This document shows positions 1-10,569 of a stretch of 64,000 nucleotides of DNA, in pieces. Below the pieces are notes generated by a model that did not search any database, was not told where the DNA came from, and worked only from the letters and a program-made list of their open reading frames with translations. The stretch's first letter is position 1; each line of letters opens with the position of its first letter. Source of the DNA: Mermis nigrescens (taxonomy: Eukaryota > Nematoda > Enoplea > Mermithida > Mermithidae). A program made the position numbers and the translations under genes. The DNA lies in NCBI GenBank assembly GCA_036768485.1, contig JAVLUZ010000154.1:33686973-33750972 (forward strand), read 5' to 3'.

Positions 1-590
1 AGGTCGAAAAAATGGCCTTAAAAATGGTGGTATGGCGATAAAAACACCATTTTTCGACGTTTCTCATCAAGCACTATCCATTGGCATCAAAAAATTGCGC
101 AAAAAACGAAAAAATTTTTCAAAAATTGAATTCTGGGGGGGGGGTATTTTGATTTCTGGGGGGGGGTATTTTGGTTTTCTGGGGGGGGGGGGTGCATACC
201 CCCCAAACCCCCATGCCCAGGTGTGCCACTAACCCCCAAGTCGCCGTTTGTGCGAGCGCGTGAGCTTAAGTCTTGGGTGTAAGTAAGCAAGTGAACATAG
301 GCCCCCACCTATGTTCACAGGTAGGCACCTATAGTCATACGTGGGCAGCAAGAAAATTCTGGGGGGTCCAAGATTTTTGAAGGTCAAAAATGGCCTTAAA
401 AATGGTGATATGGCGATAAAAACACCATTTTTCGACGTTTCTCATCAAGCACTATCCATTGGCATCAAAAAATTGCGAAAAAAACGAAAAAAATTTTCAA
501 AAATTGATTTCTGGGGGGTCTTTTGATTTCTGGGGGTCCTTTGGTTTCTGGGGGGATCCAGACCCCCCAGATCCCCCCACGCCCATGTGT
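1..590. repeat. Two tandem copies of a G-run repeat
   Basis: Two diverged copies (about 1-235 and 340-590) share the blocks ATGGCGATAAAAACACC and CTATCCATTGGCATC, then several TTTCTGGGGGG runs. The same core occurs on the opposite strand inside the GC-rich hAT-like elements near 15920-16160 and 49490-49730, so this is a dispersed repeat. Short open frames here are repeat-derived and not genes. Confidence 0.6.
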
Positions 591-592
591 GC

Positions 593-823
593 CTATAGTC
601 CGTTTCATTCAAGCTTTGAGGTTTTAAAAAAAATTTGAAGAGCCTACAAAAAGGTTTTCACTAATACAGTAGTTTTGATATTCTATAGTATGCTGAGTTA
701 TGGGGAGACTTCTGTCACTGTTAAGCTGCATTACTGTATCACGATTTTAAACCACTTTTGTAGCCTCTTTCATGCGAATTAAATTGAAGAGAAAATTTCA
801 AAGTTAAATGAAACAGACCATAG
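593..823. mobile_element. Short inverted-repeat element (MITE-like)
   Basis: The left end CTATAGTCCGTTTCATT is matched in reverse complement by the right end (AAATGAAACAGACCATAG), giving about 18 bp of terminal inverted repeat with few mismatches. The interior is about 190 bp with no coding capacity. A fragment with the same end is at about 5022. No clean target duplication was seen. Confidence 0.55.
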
Positions 824-1860
824 TTGCGTAGGGGTTGATGCGTATTACTACAAATCAGGTTGAAATTTTACGACCTTTACGATAGTGGAAGTTATATGCG
901 ATAACTATATTTTCAGCAGGATACGTATACTGCTGTTTTAATCAATTCAAACGTATACCGTCGCCCTGCGCATTTATCGCAGGGCAGTGAGTCACTTCAC
1001 CGTTTTTTCCATCTTTAGATTTTTGTGAACCAAAATTTTGAAATGTGAAGAAAAATTTTGGGTTTGGTTCACAATTTTTAAAATTTTCGTAATGCGAAAC
1101 TGCTTTCTAGAAAGGCCAGAGTGCTTCGCGCTGGATTGATTTTAAAAAATCAAAAGTTTACAACAACAACCATAACAACAAATTTTGTTACACACCAAAC
1201 TACCTTTTTCCACATTTTGGGGTTTTTGTGACCAAAAATTCCGAGATTTGGAAAACAGATTTGGGCCTGGTTCGCATTATAGAAAATTTTTGTGATGCAA
1301 AAATGCGTTCTAGTGGGTGAAATTCATACATGATCTTGGGGGAGCGAACCCCTTCCCTTTGGAAAATTTTCACCCACCTTCCGCCCTTCTCCCCGCTGAA
1401 ATCTCCCTCCCCAGTAATAACGATTTTTTGGAAGATTCCAAAAATTTTCTAAAATGTGCAGGAAAGATGCTTTTCAAAGCATTTTTAGCTATGGATATAA
1501 CTGTTTATAAATTGTGTCATAAAGCATAAAATGAAAGATTTCAGACTAATTTCACTAATTTTTAGTGCCCATTCGTCATTCTATAACACTGATTTACATC
1601 ATTTTTCTAACCCAAACAACTTTATGTGATCCTAAACCAGTTTTTCACGCTGATTCTGAATCCGTTTCTTAGTTTGTTTCTAGTACGTCAAGTTCTTGCG
1701 TTATCTTGCATCTAAATTTTCGCTATTTTCTGTACACTGTGATATATAATGTACAGCGCTTTTATGCACAAAAATGTTACCTATATGATTCTCATGTTTC
1801 AGGCAGCAGTAATTACTTTATCAGTACCATAACTATTACTATTTCTGTTTTCTGGATACT
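824..1860. other. AT-rich region, no gene recognised
   Basis: It holds a perfect 8-bp-stem hairpin at 963-985 and two diverged copies of a roughly 115-bp segment (about 1005-1120 and 1205-1315, both with TTTTTGTGA..CCAAAA and a later TTCTAG). Nothing is recognisable in 1320-1860. Confidence 0.5.
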
Positions 1861-1863
1861 GTG

Positions 1864-2560
1864 ATGTCTCGACAGTCCAAAACTTCTCCAGATTCTTTCT
1901 GCTATATTTGTGGAAACTTTACTCAGGTTTTACAACAAAAATTAATTACTCCGGTGATTAGAAAAGCCTATCATCTATACTTTAGTTGCAAAATTGGTGA
2001 TCAAGATAAATCATGGGCACCACATAATTTTTGTGCCAGTTGCTGCTTAAATTTGCGTCAGTGGTTGAATGGCAAATTGTCATCTATGCCTTTTGGGGTC
2101 CCTATGATATGGCGTGAACAAAAAGATCATTCTACCGACTGTTACTTTTGCATGACTAACATTTCTGGTTTTTCCTCGAAAACAAGAATTTTATCATTTA
2201 TCCCAATTTCCCATCAGCAATGAGACCTGTAGAGCATAGTGAAGAAATATCAATTCCAAAAGTACTGGAAAATTTGAGCACAAGCGACAGTGATACAGAT
2301 GAGGAGAATGGATCGGCTGCAGATCATTTGAATGATCCACCTGATTCATCTGAAATATGTCCTTAAAAATGCATTTCTTGAGCTCGGACTGGGCTTCTTC
2401 CCAACTAATCTTGGAGCAGTAAGTAATGAACACAGTGAGCGCTTTCACCAAGACTTTTCGGTTATGGAAAAATGTTACCAAGGCAAATAGAATCCAAATA
2501 TGATGGCTGACTATTGCTAGGGACTAATTAGAGATGCTCTCAGATGCTGAGTACAAATGA
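1864..2560 (+). pseudogene. Decayed copy of an uncharacterised arthropod multicopy protein
   Basis: The reading frame from 1864 is cysteine-rich (CYICG near residue 18, FCASCC, CYFCM) and resembles the N-terminus of a large uncharacterised arthropod protein family that I recall but cannot name. It breaks by frameshift near 2185; the next frame continues as a serine- and acid-rich segment (SAMRPVEHSEE, STSDSDTDEEN). From about 2365 the sequence jumps to what looks like the C-terminal part of the same family (GFFPTNLGAVSNEHSERFHQ), with another frameshift near 2375 and stops near 2488 and 2518. The middle of the protein is missing, so this is an internally deleted, dead copy, probably spread with transposons. 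No introns are visible. Confidence 0.6.
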
Positions 2561-3093
2561 AAATCAAAGTCGAGAAAGTTTAAATGATCATTCTTGGTTG
2601 TATTGTTTATATTTGTTATACACTGTTTAATGGAAATTTGATTAAACAATTTTTCATTATATCTAAAAAACTTGACGTGGTGGAACAAATCTAAAGGCAA
2701 ATTTGAAATCAGCGCAAAAAAGTGCCATAGAATCACCTTAAAACTATCAAGTTAGAAAAAAGTTACAATTTGTTGTCCAGTGTAATCTGACAACAAAGAA
2801 TAAAACTACACATCTAGCGAGATTATTTGGGCACAGTTTTTGCACTGCTTTTTGTCAAAGTTCTTTTCATGCTAGCTCTTTCGATTTTCCTAAATTTTGC
2901 AAAAAATTGCTAATTCTCGAAAAGTATTTTAGAAAATTTTAAACCATTGATGAAATAAAGCAAAAGTGACAAGCTGCTGAGAAATTGTTTTGAGTCAAAA
3001 ATTTAGTTTGTAGATTTTGGGCTTTTAGCATGACTTTGTACTTGAATTAATTGAATTAAACGCTTTTGCTTTCTATGTACTAGAATAATATGC
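2561..3093. other. AT-rich, nothing recognised
   Basis: No homologous frame, tandem repeat or terminal inverted repeat was seen here. Confidence 0.4.
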
Positions 3094-3430
3094 TTGAACT
3101 TTTTAATGGGGGTTTCCAGCCATTTTCACGGCGAGGGGATTGGTGACCTCAAATTTTTGGTCAAAAACGGCCAAAAAACACGTAAAAACGACCAGAAACG
3201 CAAATTTTTTCAAAAATTGGGAAGGAGCAGTGTTTTTTGTGTACTCGGCAAAGATTTTTCCCGATGTACAAAGACTTTTCCGATGTACAAAGACTTTTCG
3301 GGACCGTCTCTGTACATGTACAAAGATTCTTGGGAAGACAAAAATTGCAAAGAAGGTCTGAAATTCGCAAAATTTTCGGCGCTTAGCGCCGAAATGAGTA
3401 GTTGTGTGTTCTATATATGATAATGGCAGA
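3094..3430 (+). mobile_element. Truncated TGTACAAAGAC-family hAT-like element
   Basis: From CAGTG at 3228 the sequence matches the left half of the family seen intact at 23434-24183: TTTTTTGTACTCGGCAAAG, TGTACAAAGACTTTTCGGGA, TACATGTACAAAG, then the GGCGC hairpin near 3380. The right half is absent. The 130 bp before it belong to another repeat with GGTCAAAAACGGCCAAAA. Overlapping open frames on both strands are by-products. Confidence 0.6.
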
Positions 3431-3524
3431 AAGTGCATTTCAAAAGGAAAATGTCACATTTTCTGGCGGGGCGTGTACGCCTTTCTGAATTCCTGAGAGA
3501 AGCATGTCTCCCATACCCATACAT

Positions 3525-3775
3525 GTAACGGCTTAAAGTTTTGGTCGGGGTCCCCGGCCATATTTAGAGTGAGGGGGGTTTATGACCTTCCAATTTTTTT
3601 GGCCAAAAATGGCCAAAAACGCCTAAAACAGCAAAAAAATTACATGTATGCTTATTCCCCCGCCCATAGTTTCCCAAGGTCGAAAGTTCAGGGGGTGAAA
3701 TCCCAAAACTTAGGACCACTAAATTTAGAATATAGCCTTTTTTGCAGGCCAAATATGACAAATGGCTAAAACATC
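3525..3775. repeat. Dispersed repeat beginning ACATGTAACGGCTTAAA
   Basis: It resembles segments near 14040, 14910, 31385 and 56825 (CGGCT(T/C)AAA, GGGGTCCC, TTTTTGGCCAAAAA). The tail CCCAAGGTCGAAAGTTCAGG recurs inverted near 42060-42130. Confidence 0.45.
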
Positions 3776-4115
3776 CCATATAGCATGTTTTAATGTGAAA
3801 AACTGCATTTTAACTACTTTTTGCCCATTCTGACTAGTTTCGTCACTCTTGTAAGTAAAAAATATAAGAAAAAAATTTTGACTTTTCAGATCAATTTTAG
3901 TTCATTCTAGGTATTTAATGGGTAAACAAAACAGAAATGTACTAGTCGGCGCGAAGCGCCGAAAAAAATTTCAATACCTTCGCTGCTTTTGTACCCAAAA
4001 ATCATGCAGAAAATGTTTGACAGCTCAAAATCGTCCGACAGTGATTCAAGTCTCGACCCTGAGGTGGGGGTAATACCCCCTCACCTCCCCTATGGGAATG
4101 TATGCCCCCGCCTAT
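3776..4115. repeat. Dispersed repeat paired with 41275-41630
   Basis: It has the GGCGC hairpin near 3950, ATCATGCAGAAAATGTTTGA and GGTGGGGGTAATACCCC. An inverted diverged copy lies at 41275-41630, about 37 kb away. Confidence 0.5.
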
Positions 4116-4249
4116 GTGCATGTGTATCTGCTATTCAGTTTTCGTTATCGCAACATGTTCTTAATTTTCAGTTTCAGAGAAGAATCGAGATTTGTTTACG
4201 AATTAAGACGTACGAGTACATTGCAATAAATAGATCGACGTGTATAGCA

Positions 4250-4277
4250 ATGGTCTCCACTCGCAGCGCAAACTTAG
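4250..4277 (+). CDS. Exon 1 of the predicted small basic protein
   Basis: Nine codons from ATG (MVSTRSANL) plus one base, followed by the donor GTACGT. The leftover G joins the CA of exon 2 to make an alanine codon. The start is the first ATG upstream of a strong donor in the frame the later exons require. Confidence 0.4.
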
Positions 4278-6589
4278 GTACGTTAAAATCGAAAATTCGT
4301 GTAATTTAGACTGCTGTAGCACGAATGTGAATTTTCGGTAAATACGATAACGTCGATTTTGACAAAAAGCATATTTTTTTACATGTTCTGGTGCGGTGAG
4401 GCGAATAAAAATTTTTTGGTTTAGACTCAAAACAATAAATTTTTATATTATTATTTTATAGGCCATAAAGTCTATTCTGGCTAGGAAACAAGTTGATGAA
4501 ATTCGTTTTCAAATATTAACCCATCTTTGTACGTATGTAGCATACATCAAGGGTTCTTTTGAAATGATGGATTTGAAGAAAGAAAAAGACAGAAACATCT
4601 AAACTTTAAAAATTGGAAAGTAGTGTTTTGTGGGCGTATTTTCCATTAAATAATCGTTTTCAGCAATGAATGGTAAGAAAAATTTGACAAATATACGCAA
4701 ACGAAGGAAAGAAGAAAATTGTGCGATGAAGGATGAAGATGCAAATTTGGCTGCAGCTGAAATCAAAACAGAACTTGGTAGCAAAGAGTTAGAAATGGTT
4801 TCAGGTGAATTTGATTTATGAAATACGTACATCACTGAGGATGGCGTATCTCGTATCTCCCCATCCGGAGATGGAAAATTTTCGGCCCAAAATTTTTTTG
4901 GTGTTTTTGCCATTTTTGGTCAAAAATTGGAAGTCATTCATTTCACGCCTTCACCAAAAACTGAATGCACAACATGCGGAATCTGCGGGGGAAGAGGAGG
5001 GGAAGCAAAATGTTTTTCTATAGTCCGTTGTTTTACTTCACTCCAAACTTCCTCCTGCCAAAATAGTAATAAGCTCGCTTGCATATCTTATTGTTGAAAA
5101 ATTTAGATTTTTTCAATGTATATCTGCTGTTAATTTAAAAAATATTTTCTAAGAACCTCGCAGCAAACGAAAGAAAGTTAGGAAGAAGTCGGCCGATTCG
5201 AAAAATAAACGGCCGAAAGTCGAGGTTAAGCTGGAAACGCACGGCAGTGATTTAGACGAATCTGATTGTAAAGCAGATGACGGTGAGGAGAGCCATTATT
5301 TATTTATGGAGCTTGCCAAAATTATGACATTGCTTCAATGTTTTTTGTACTCGCAAAGATTTATCCCGATGTACAATGACTTTTGGAACCGTCTTGTATG
5401 CATACCTGGGCAATGGCCAGAGCTTCGCCTCTGTTGCGGCATCCAATTTTTAGGTTGGTTGGTCACCTTTCAAAAAAGGTTGCCTAATTTTCGGATACTG
5501 ATACTGGTCCATATTCAGGATTTTATTTGGGCGAAAATTTTTGTGTCAGATATTTCGAGAACCATTTGGAGATGGGCTTAAATAAAGGCATTTTTCCCGT
5601 ATCTGGCAAGCTCTACACAATAACGAAGGAAAAAACTTTTTAAAAAATTTCAATCATTTTCACTTTGATAACAAAACAGGAAATGGATAATTCGATGCAG
5701 AGTGCTAAAAAATTTGTTATTTTCTTTATGTCTAACTCAAACTTGAGCGGTTTTGAGCGAGCTTGAAGACAGAAACTATACATGAACAAAATATTTGCGC
5801 CGGAATAAAATTTTGTCATTCATGTCATAAATCAAATTTGAGCAGTTTCGATCGCATAGAAGACAGAAGCTATAGATAAACAATAAATCCGGCGCAAGGC
5901 GCCGGGAAAAACTTCATGTTTTTCATATCATACCTTAAACTCGATCAGTTTTGAGCAGTTTAGAAGATAAAAACTACACCTGAACAATAAATCCTGCGCG
6001 AAGCGCCGGAAAAATTGACATGCTCTCGATGTCTAACTCAAATTTGAGTGATTTTGAGCGGTTTAGAAGACCAAAACTATCTACAATATAAACAATAAAT
6101 TCAGTGCGAAGCGCCTGGAAAATTTGCGTTTTCTTGCTCAAAATTACCTCAAAAACCTCTTTTGGCGATGTTTTAGACGCAATTCAAGAATTTATCATTT
6201 TTCTTTCGAGAGACACTCGTGAATTCAAAAAATTTTCCATTTTGGAGAGTAGGCGGTCCGCCCTGGATAAGGGCCTGCTCGGATATCGTAAAAATGATAT
6301 ACGCAATAATAATAGCATAATGAAAAAGAATAATTGCAAATAAATCAAAATTTTATGCTCAATTTCTTAGTCAGACATTAAAATCTATGATTAAATTAAC
6401 TTCACGGCTGATTTCTCAACATGTGAGTCGTTAGGCCGAAAATGGACCCTGATGAATTCGTAAATTTTTGTCAATGTTCATTAGGGATCGACCGGAGCTC
6501 TAGTTCTGGCTCTGGCTTATCCTGCTGTTTTTGGATTCCTGGCCTACAGCAAACGGAAAACGAAAAAGTGGCTGGAGCACGGTTTTTAA
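4250..6589 (+). CDS. Predicted four-exon gene for a small basic protein with a C-terminal membrane segment
   Basis: Exons 4250-4277, 4664-4804, 5154-5282 and 6498-6589 join in frame, each intron in phase 1, to a product of about 129 residues. It starts MVSTRSANL, has lysine- and arginine-rich stretches (RKRRKEE, RSKRKKVRKK) and acidic stretches, and ends with about 18 hydrophobic residues (ALVLALAYPAVFGFLAYS) followed by KRKTKKWLEHGF. This layout suggests a tail-anchored protein with nuclear-type basic motifs, but I do not recognise the family and assign no function. Donors are GTACGT, GTGAAT and GTGAGG. The last acceptor (CGGAG at 6493-6497) is the weakest part; a better-looking TAG at 6482-6484 would put exon 4 out of phase unless another exon intervenes. 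An AATAAA follows at 6619. The third intron carries a transposon. The gene lies upstream of the importin gene in the same orientation. Confidence 0.45.
4664..4804 (+). CDS. Exon 2 of the predicted small basic protein
   Basis: It follows the acceptor CGTTTTCAG and ends before the donor GTGAAT. The 141 bp encode a highly charged segment with RKRRKEE and a glutamate-rich tail. It enters and leaves in phase 1, so it fits exons 1 and 3. Confidence 0.5.
5154..5282 (+). CDS. Exon 3 of the predicted small basic protein
   Basis: It follows the acceptor TTTTCTAAG and ends at the donor GTGAGG. The 129 bp encode a bipartite-looking basic stretch (RSKRKKVRKK) followed by an acidic tail (DLDESDCKADD). Read-through would enter transposon sequence at about 5336, which supports splicing here. 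Confidence 0.5.
5500..6283 (-). mobile_element. GGCCCGTATCC-family element in the intron of the small gene
   Basis: The ends are CATATTCAGGATTTTATTT near 5512 and CCCTGGATAAGGGCCTGCT near 6262, matching in inverted order the copies at 17664-18470 and 38226-39034. Inside are three roughly 105-bp units, each with a GGCGC-type hairpin (about 5895, 5997 and 6105) and the phrase TTGAGCGGTTTTGAGC. Confidence 0.6.
6498..6589 (+). CDS. Exon 4 of the predicted small protein: membrane segment and stop
   Basis: In the frame completing an alanine codon with the leftover G of exon 3, the exon encodes a hydrophobic helix of about 18 residues, a basic tail and TAA at 6587-6589. The same frame is open upstream to about 6485 (GSTG before the helix), so the exon may begin further left if the phase of the preceding intron differs. 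Confidence 0.4.
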
Positions 6590-6618
6590 CACCACTCTAT
6601 TGAAGGTTGCCCCATGGT

Positions 6619-6624
6619 AATAAA
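6619..6624 (+). promoter_or_regulatory. Candidate polyadenylation signal
   Basis: AATAAA lies 30 bases after the stop codon at 6587-6589, which fits the 3' end of the small upstream gene. In AT-rich DNA such hexamers are common by chance. Confidence 0.35.
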
Positions 6625-6639
6625 AATTTTAGCCATTAA

Positions 6640-8299
6640 CACGACTTCGAAAGGATACAAAGTCTTTTTTGGGCAAAAGTGTAGTAATTTTTACGCTTTT
6701 TTAACGTATTTTTCAGCAAAAATCCCAAGAAATTTTCGGCGCTTAACACTGAGTATTATGTTTACTGTTTATTCAGCCCCAACTGCACGATTTAAACACT
6801 CCACCGTCAATCTTCTTGTAATCTAAATGGTTATGCATTTTTCTCGTCTATTTGTTTAAAGGTTTCCAGCACAAAATAAGTTACTTTCTTACAACTTCGC
6901 ATTGTTTTCTGCTCTTTGAAAACAAAATTAGCTTCCTTATGTTTACTTATCATTCAATTCATACAAAGCGCAGTAGCGTCTGCTGTCAGATTAAATTAGT
7001 ATATGGCAACCGCCTTTTATTTCTGATGTGGTAATAGATACGAAGGTGTCAGCTTTCTGTGTCCACTGAGCATTAAGAAGACAATAATTGTGATTTAACA
7101 TGAATTTTTTGATTGCTTCAAATCTAATTGTACTGACAATAACACAAACAAACCATTGATCTGCAGAATATCACGGCATTCTCAAACAGCTATATTGAAA
7201 AGCAAGAGAACATGAACCTTGTGACTCCATATGTGTTATACAGGTAAAAAGAGCATGCTAATGTAAGTCATTCCGTGCTAATGGAAAAAAATATTCGTTA
7301 GCACCAATGCTAATGTGGGATGTGCTAAAAAAGCTGGGCCAAAGGTGTTCTTATGTTAATTAATAAATATAGTCTACTGCAAGAAATCGTTTACATAAAT
7401 GGGAATTCTTGAATTCATGTAAACCGATTATAAAACCACTTCAAACTGAGGCAACAAACGTCGGTCGCACTAATTATAATTTTATTTCATTTAATTTCAA
7501 CTCGTAAGTGTTACTAAGCAAAATTCTACATACATATGAGCAGTAGACGAGAGATTAGATGACGTGCAGTGTATCATGCATAGTGCTACACGGCTGGTTA
7601 CTCAAGTGTAAATCAGCTTCGAACAAAATGAACAGTGCTCTCGAAAATAAGCGCAGATTCGGCTGTTGGGTTATTTCCCGATAGCCCAACATAATTTGCA
7701 AAATGAAAATATGTGATGTAAATGGGTGCAATTAAGACTTATTTTCAAAATTTTTGACATATAAGGTCGGACTATCACTTTATTGAGATCCTAAGCATTT
7801 AAACTTTAAACGCTTTCAAAATACTTACCTACTCTGAAGCCAATAATTAAACTGTGACGAAAAACTTTGAATTTTGACTTGAAATGCTAAAAATTCTTAC
7901 TTGTTTTGATCCTTGTTTGTTTCAGAAGCACTATTAAATAAATTATAATAGGGCAAACTTCTTACACTGTTAACGTCGCTGGTTTGAGCATAACTTTTGA
8001 CATCACTGAAAATATTTCTTGCTATTTTTTCGAAAAAAAGTTTCTACTCCACCCCGTCCCCTCTAGAAATCGTGAATCTATGCAAAAATAATATGATTCA
8101 CATATAAACAGCCCCTTGGCCAGGATTTTATTTCAGGGAGAGAATTGCTAATATCTTGAAAATGTATATAACGTTTATAAGCCACGTTATGCGCTAAATC
8201 GACATTTTCTGAGGTGTTTTGCGTCATGGAATCATATCTTTAGCTTGTGGTGATAAAATAAATAATAGTGATTTGAGAAGAATTTTATGTAGCATTTTG
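6640..8299. other. Mostly unrecognised AT-rich spacer
   Basis: A short repeat at 7244-7335 (TTAGCACCAATGCTAATG) recurs at about 40083-40250. The N-terminal exons of the importin gene would be expected in 6640-11860, but none was found. Confidence 0.4.
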
Positions 8300-9640
8300 A
8301 CTCTTTTGAACTCAATTTTGCAGCCTTTTTGAGGACAAACAATGCAACAACGTGCACATTATAAAACTTTGCAGCAAAGTAATGGGAATTTTTGACAGTT
8401 TTTATAATTTTATCCCTTAAAGCTCAATTCTGAAGCTCTCTGAAGATAAGCAAAACAGAAATTGAATCTGGCGCAAAGCGCAAGAAAATTACACACATTT
8501 TGTAATCCTTTTAAGCTCAATTTTACAGGTTTCTGAATATAAGCAATGCCATAATTACATCTAGCATGAAGAACTGAAAATTTTTGAAACTTTTGTTCAT
8601 TTACACTAAATTATGCGACTTTCTGAATCAGTGGCAGATGTAGGATTTTCCTAAGGAGGGCAGTGCCCCAGCATTTTAAAAACAGTCAAGGATAGGTCCA
8701 AAATTTTGCCCTTCACGTACGAAATGGTGTTTTTTCGGCGTTTTACGTTGTCTACTTTATTAAAAACCGCTTTTGATGCAACTTTTTTTCTAAAATTTTG
8801 AAAATTTCGACAATTTTGTGCAAAAAATCGAATTTCTTTGATTTTAGCGAAAGCGCCGAAAAAGTTAGGCGGAAAGACGTATAGAAGCGTGATAGACTGC
8901 TAGATTTCCTACATTTGTAGCACTTGACGCGGAACGTCGAAAATTTTAAAAACTTATGCCCGTAAATAGAATAAATCTATGCTGAAATAGCTGTTTCGGC
9001 GGTTGAAATTGTTGTGAAACCTAGTTCATGCGCGACAAATGGTTTCCAGGTCGTTAGGAAAGTAAATAAATGTCATTAATAGACATTATTCGGCGCGAAG
9101 CGCTGGAAAAAATGAGAAATCATGATCACTGACGGCCAAAAATCATTTTAAATTCTATATCCATTCTTCATTTTTCCAACTATTTTGGGCCAATGGGGGC
9201 TGCGACCCCCGTTTCTCTTAAATCCGCCCCTGTTCTGAATATTAGCAATGTCGTAATTATCAATGGCGTAAAGCGTCGGAAGTTTTCGACATTTTTATCA
9301 TTTTAGGCTCAATTTTGCAGCTTTCCGAACATAAGCAATATAAATTATATCTGGTGCGAAACGCCATAAATTTTCGATATTTTTATTCATTTGAGCTCAC
9401 CTTTGCAGTTTTCCAAAGATACATAAACAATGGAGGAATTATATACATCTGGTGTGAAGCGTCGGAAAATTTGGACGTTTGTAAGCTCTCAAGCTCAATT
9501 TTACATCTTTCTGAAGATTCAAAATGCCGAAAATTTATCTAGTAAAAAATATTATATGAAAAAATTTAAATATATAATAAATAGTAATTTTGATTAAATT
9601 AGTGGCGCAAAGCGCCAAAAATTTCAGCATTTTAACGCTG
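8300..9640. repeat. Tandem array of roughly 90-bp units containing hairpin remnants
   Basis: A unit built of TTAAGCTCAATTTTACAG, TTTCTGAA..ATAAGCAATGC, then a GGCGC-AAG-CGCC-type core is repeated with divergence at about 8330, 8425, 8510, 8600, 9240, 9310, 9390 and 9485. A different repeat interrupts it at 8640-9200. The same unit occurs inverted at 27080-27720. Confidence 0.55.
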
Positions 9641-10560
9641 GTGAACATCAAAAAATAATATACTTTCATAGCTAAAAATTCTTGAAAAAAAATTAGAGGG
9701 GGATTATCCTCCCTTTACCCTCTCATACAAGGTAACCCTCGTACCTGTAGATCGTTCTGCACGAGTGCTATGTGTGTGGCTTTGTTCAAATTAAACGAAA
9801 CTTAACCCAAAGGTTCCACACAATAGAATTTTCAACCGTCAAATTTGACCCTGATAGTTAACAGCAGTTTACAAGCACGTTCAAAGATCGCATTTTTTAT
9901 TCGCATAACAAAATAACCGATGAACTAATAACAAAACCATAAAAATATTTAAAAACCTGTTTGAAATTGAGGAAATCAATACCAATCATATTTAGACCTA
10001 CTGCTTGCATACAAATCATCGCGGCTTAAGGAATTAAATTTCGTGGCTAGAAAGTCCTTTGTATGGACTAACCATTTGGTTACGTTGCATTTAATTTGAA
10101 CAAAAATCGCACGCATGGCACTCAAGCAAAACTGTCCATTTGTCAAACAGATATTCAATCAAACTATTCAACCTTGATTTTCAGCATTCATTTTTCGTGG
10201 ATTGATCTTGCTCAGTCTCAAATGACTCGTAGTCTAGTGATCTTGTCATAATATTCAAGTGCTTTCTGAAATAATGCATTATAGCCTTTGTCTTCTAAGC
10301 CTCTTTGTAGCCGAACACAGAAGTTTTTATTTTATTTTTATATTCTTTTCCAAACATCCGTACTTTGAGTATATGCTGCATAATGGTTGAAAACCTGAAA
10401 ACTATTTGCGCAAAGCGACAAAAAATACTTTAACTGTATTTGTGAAACGTAATTTTGAACCGCCATAAAAACAGGCAAAACAGAGGATTGCAAACTTTGC
10501 AAGAAACAATCTTCACATAACTATTTATCATGCACGATGCTCTCGTTGACCTGTTTCATG
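9641..10560. other. No gene recognised
   Basis: It includes a short AGGGGGATTATCCTCCC palindrome near 9696. Nothing else could be identified. Confidence 0.4.
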
Positions 10561-10569
10561 AGAAAAGCT

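Noticed and set aside
6441..6490. ATG with MDPDEFVNFCQC as a possible importin start
   Set aside because: No resemblance to the family N-terminus beyond acidic residues, and the continuing frame leads to nothing recognisable.
7167..7243. Possible exon (NITAFSNSYIEKQE..) between CTGCAG and GTAAAA
   Set aside because: Open and with splice-like borders, but it does not match the importin N-terminus and ends in a phase incompatible with the exon at 11861.
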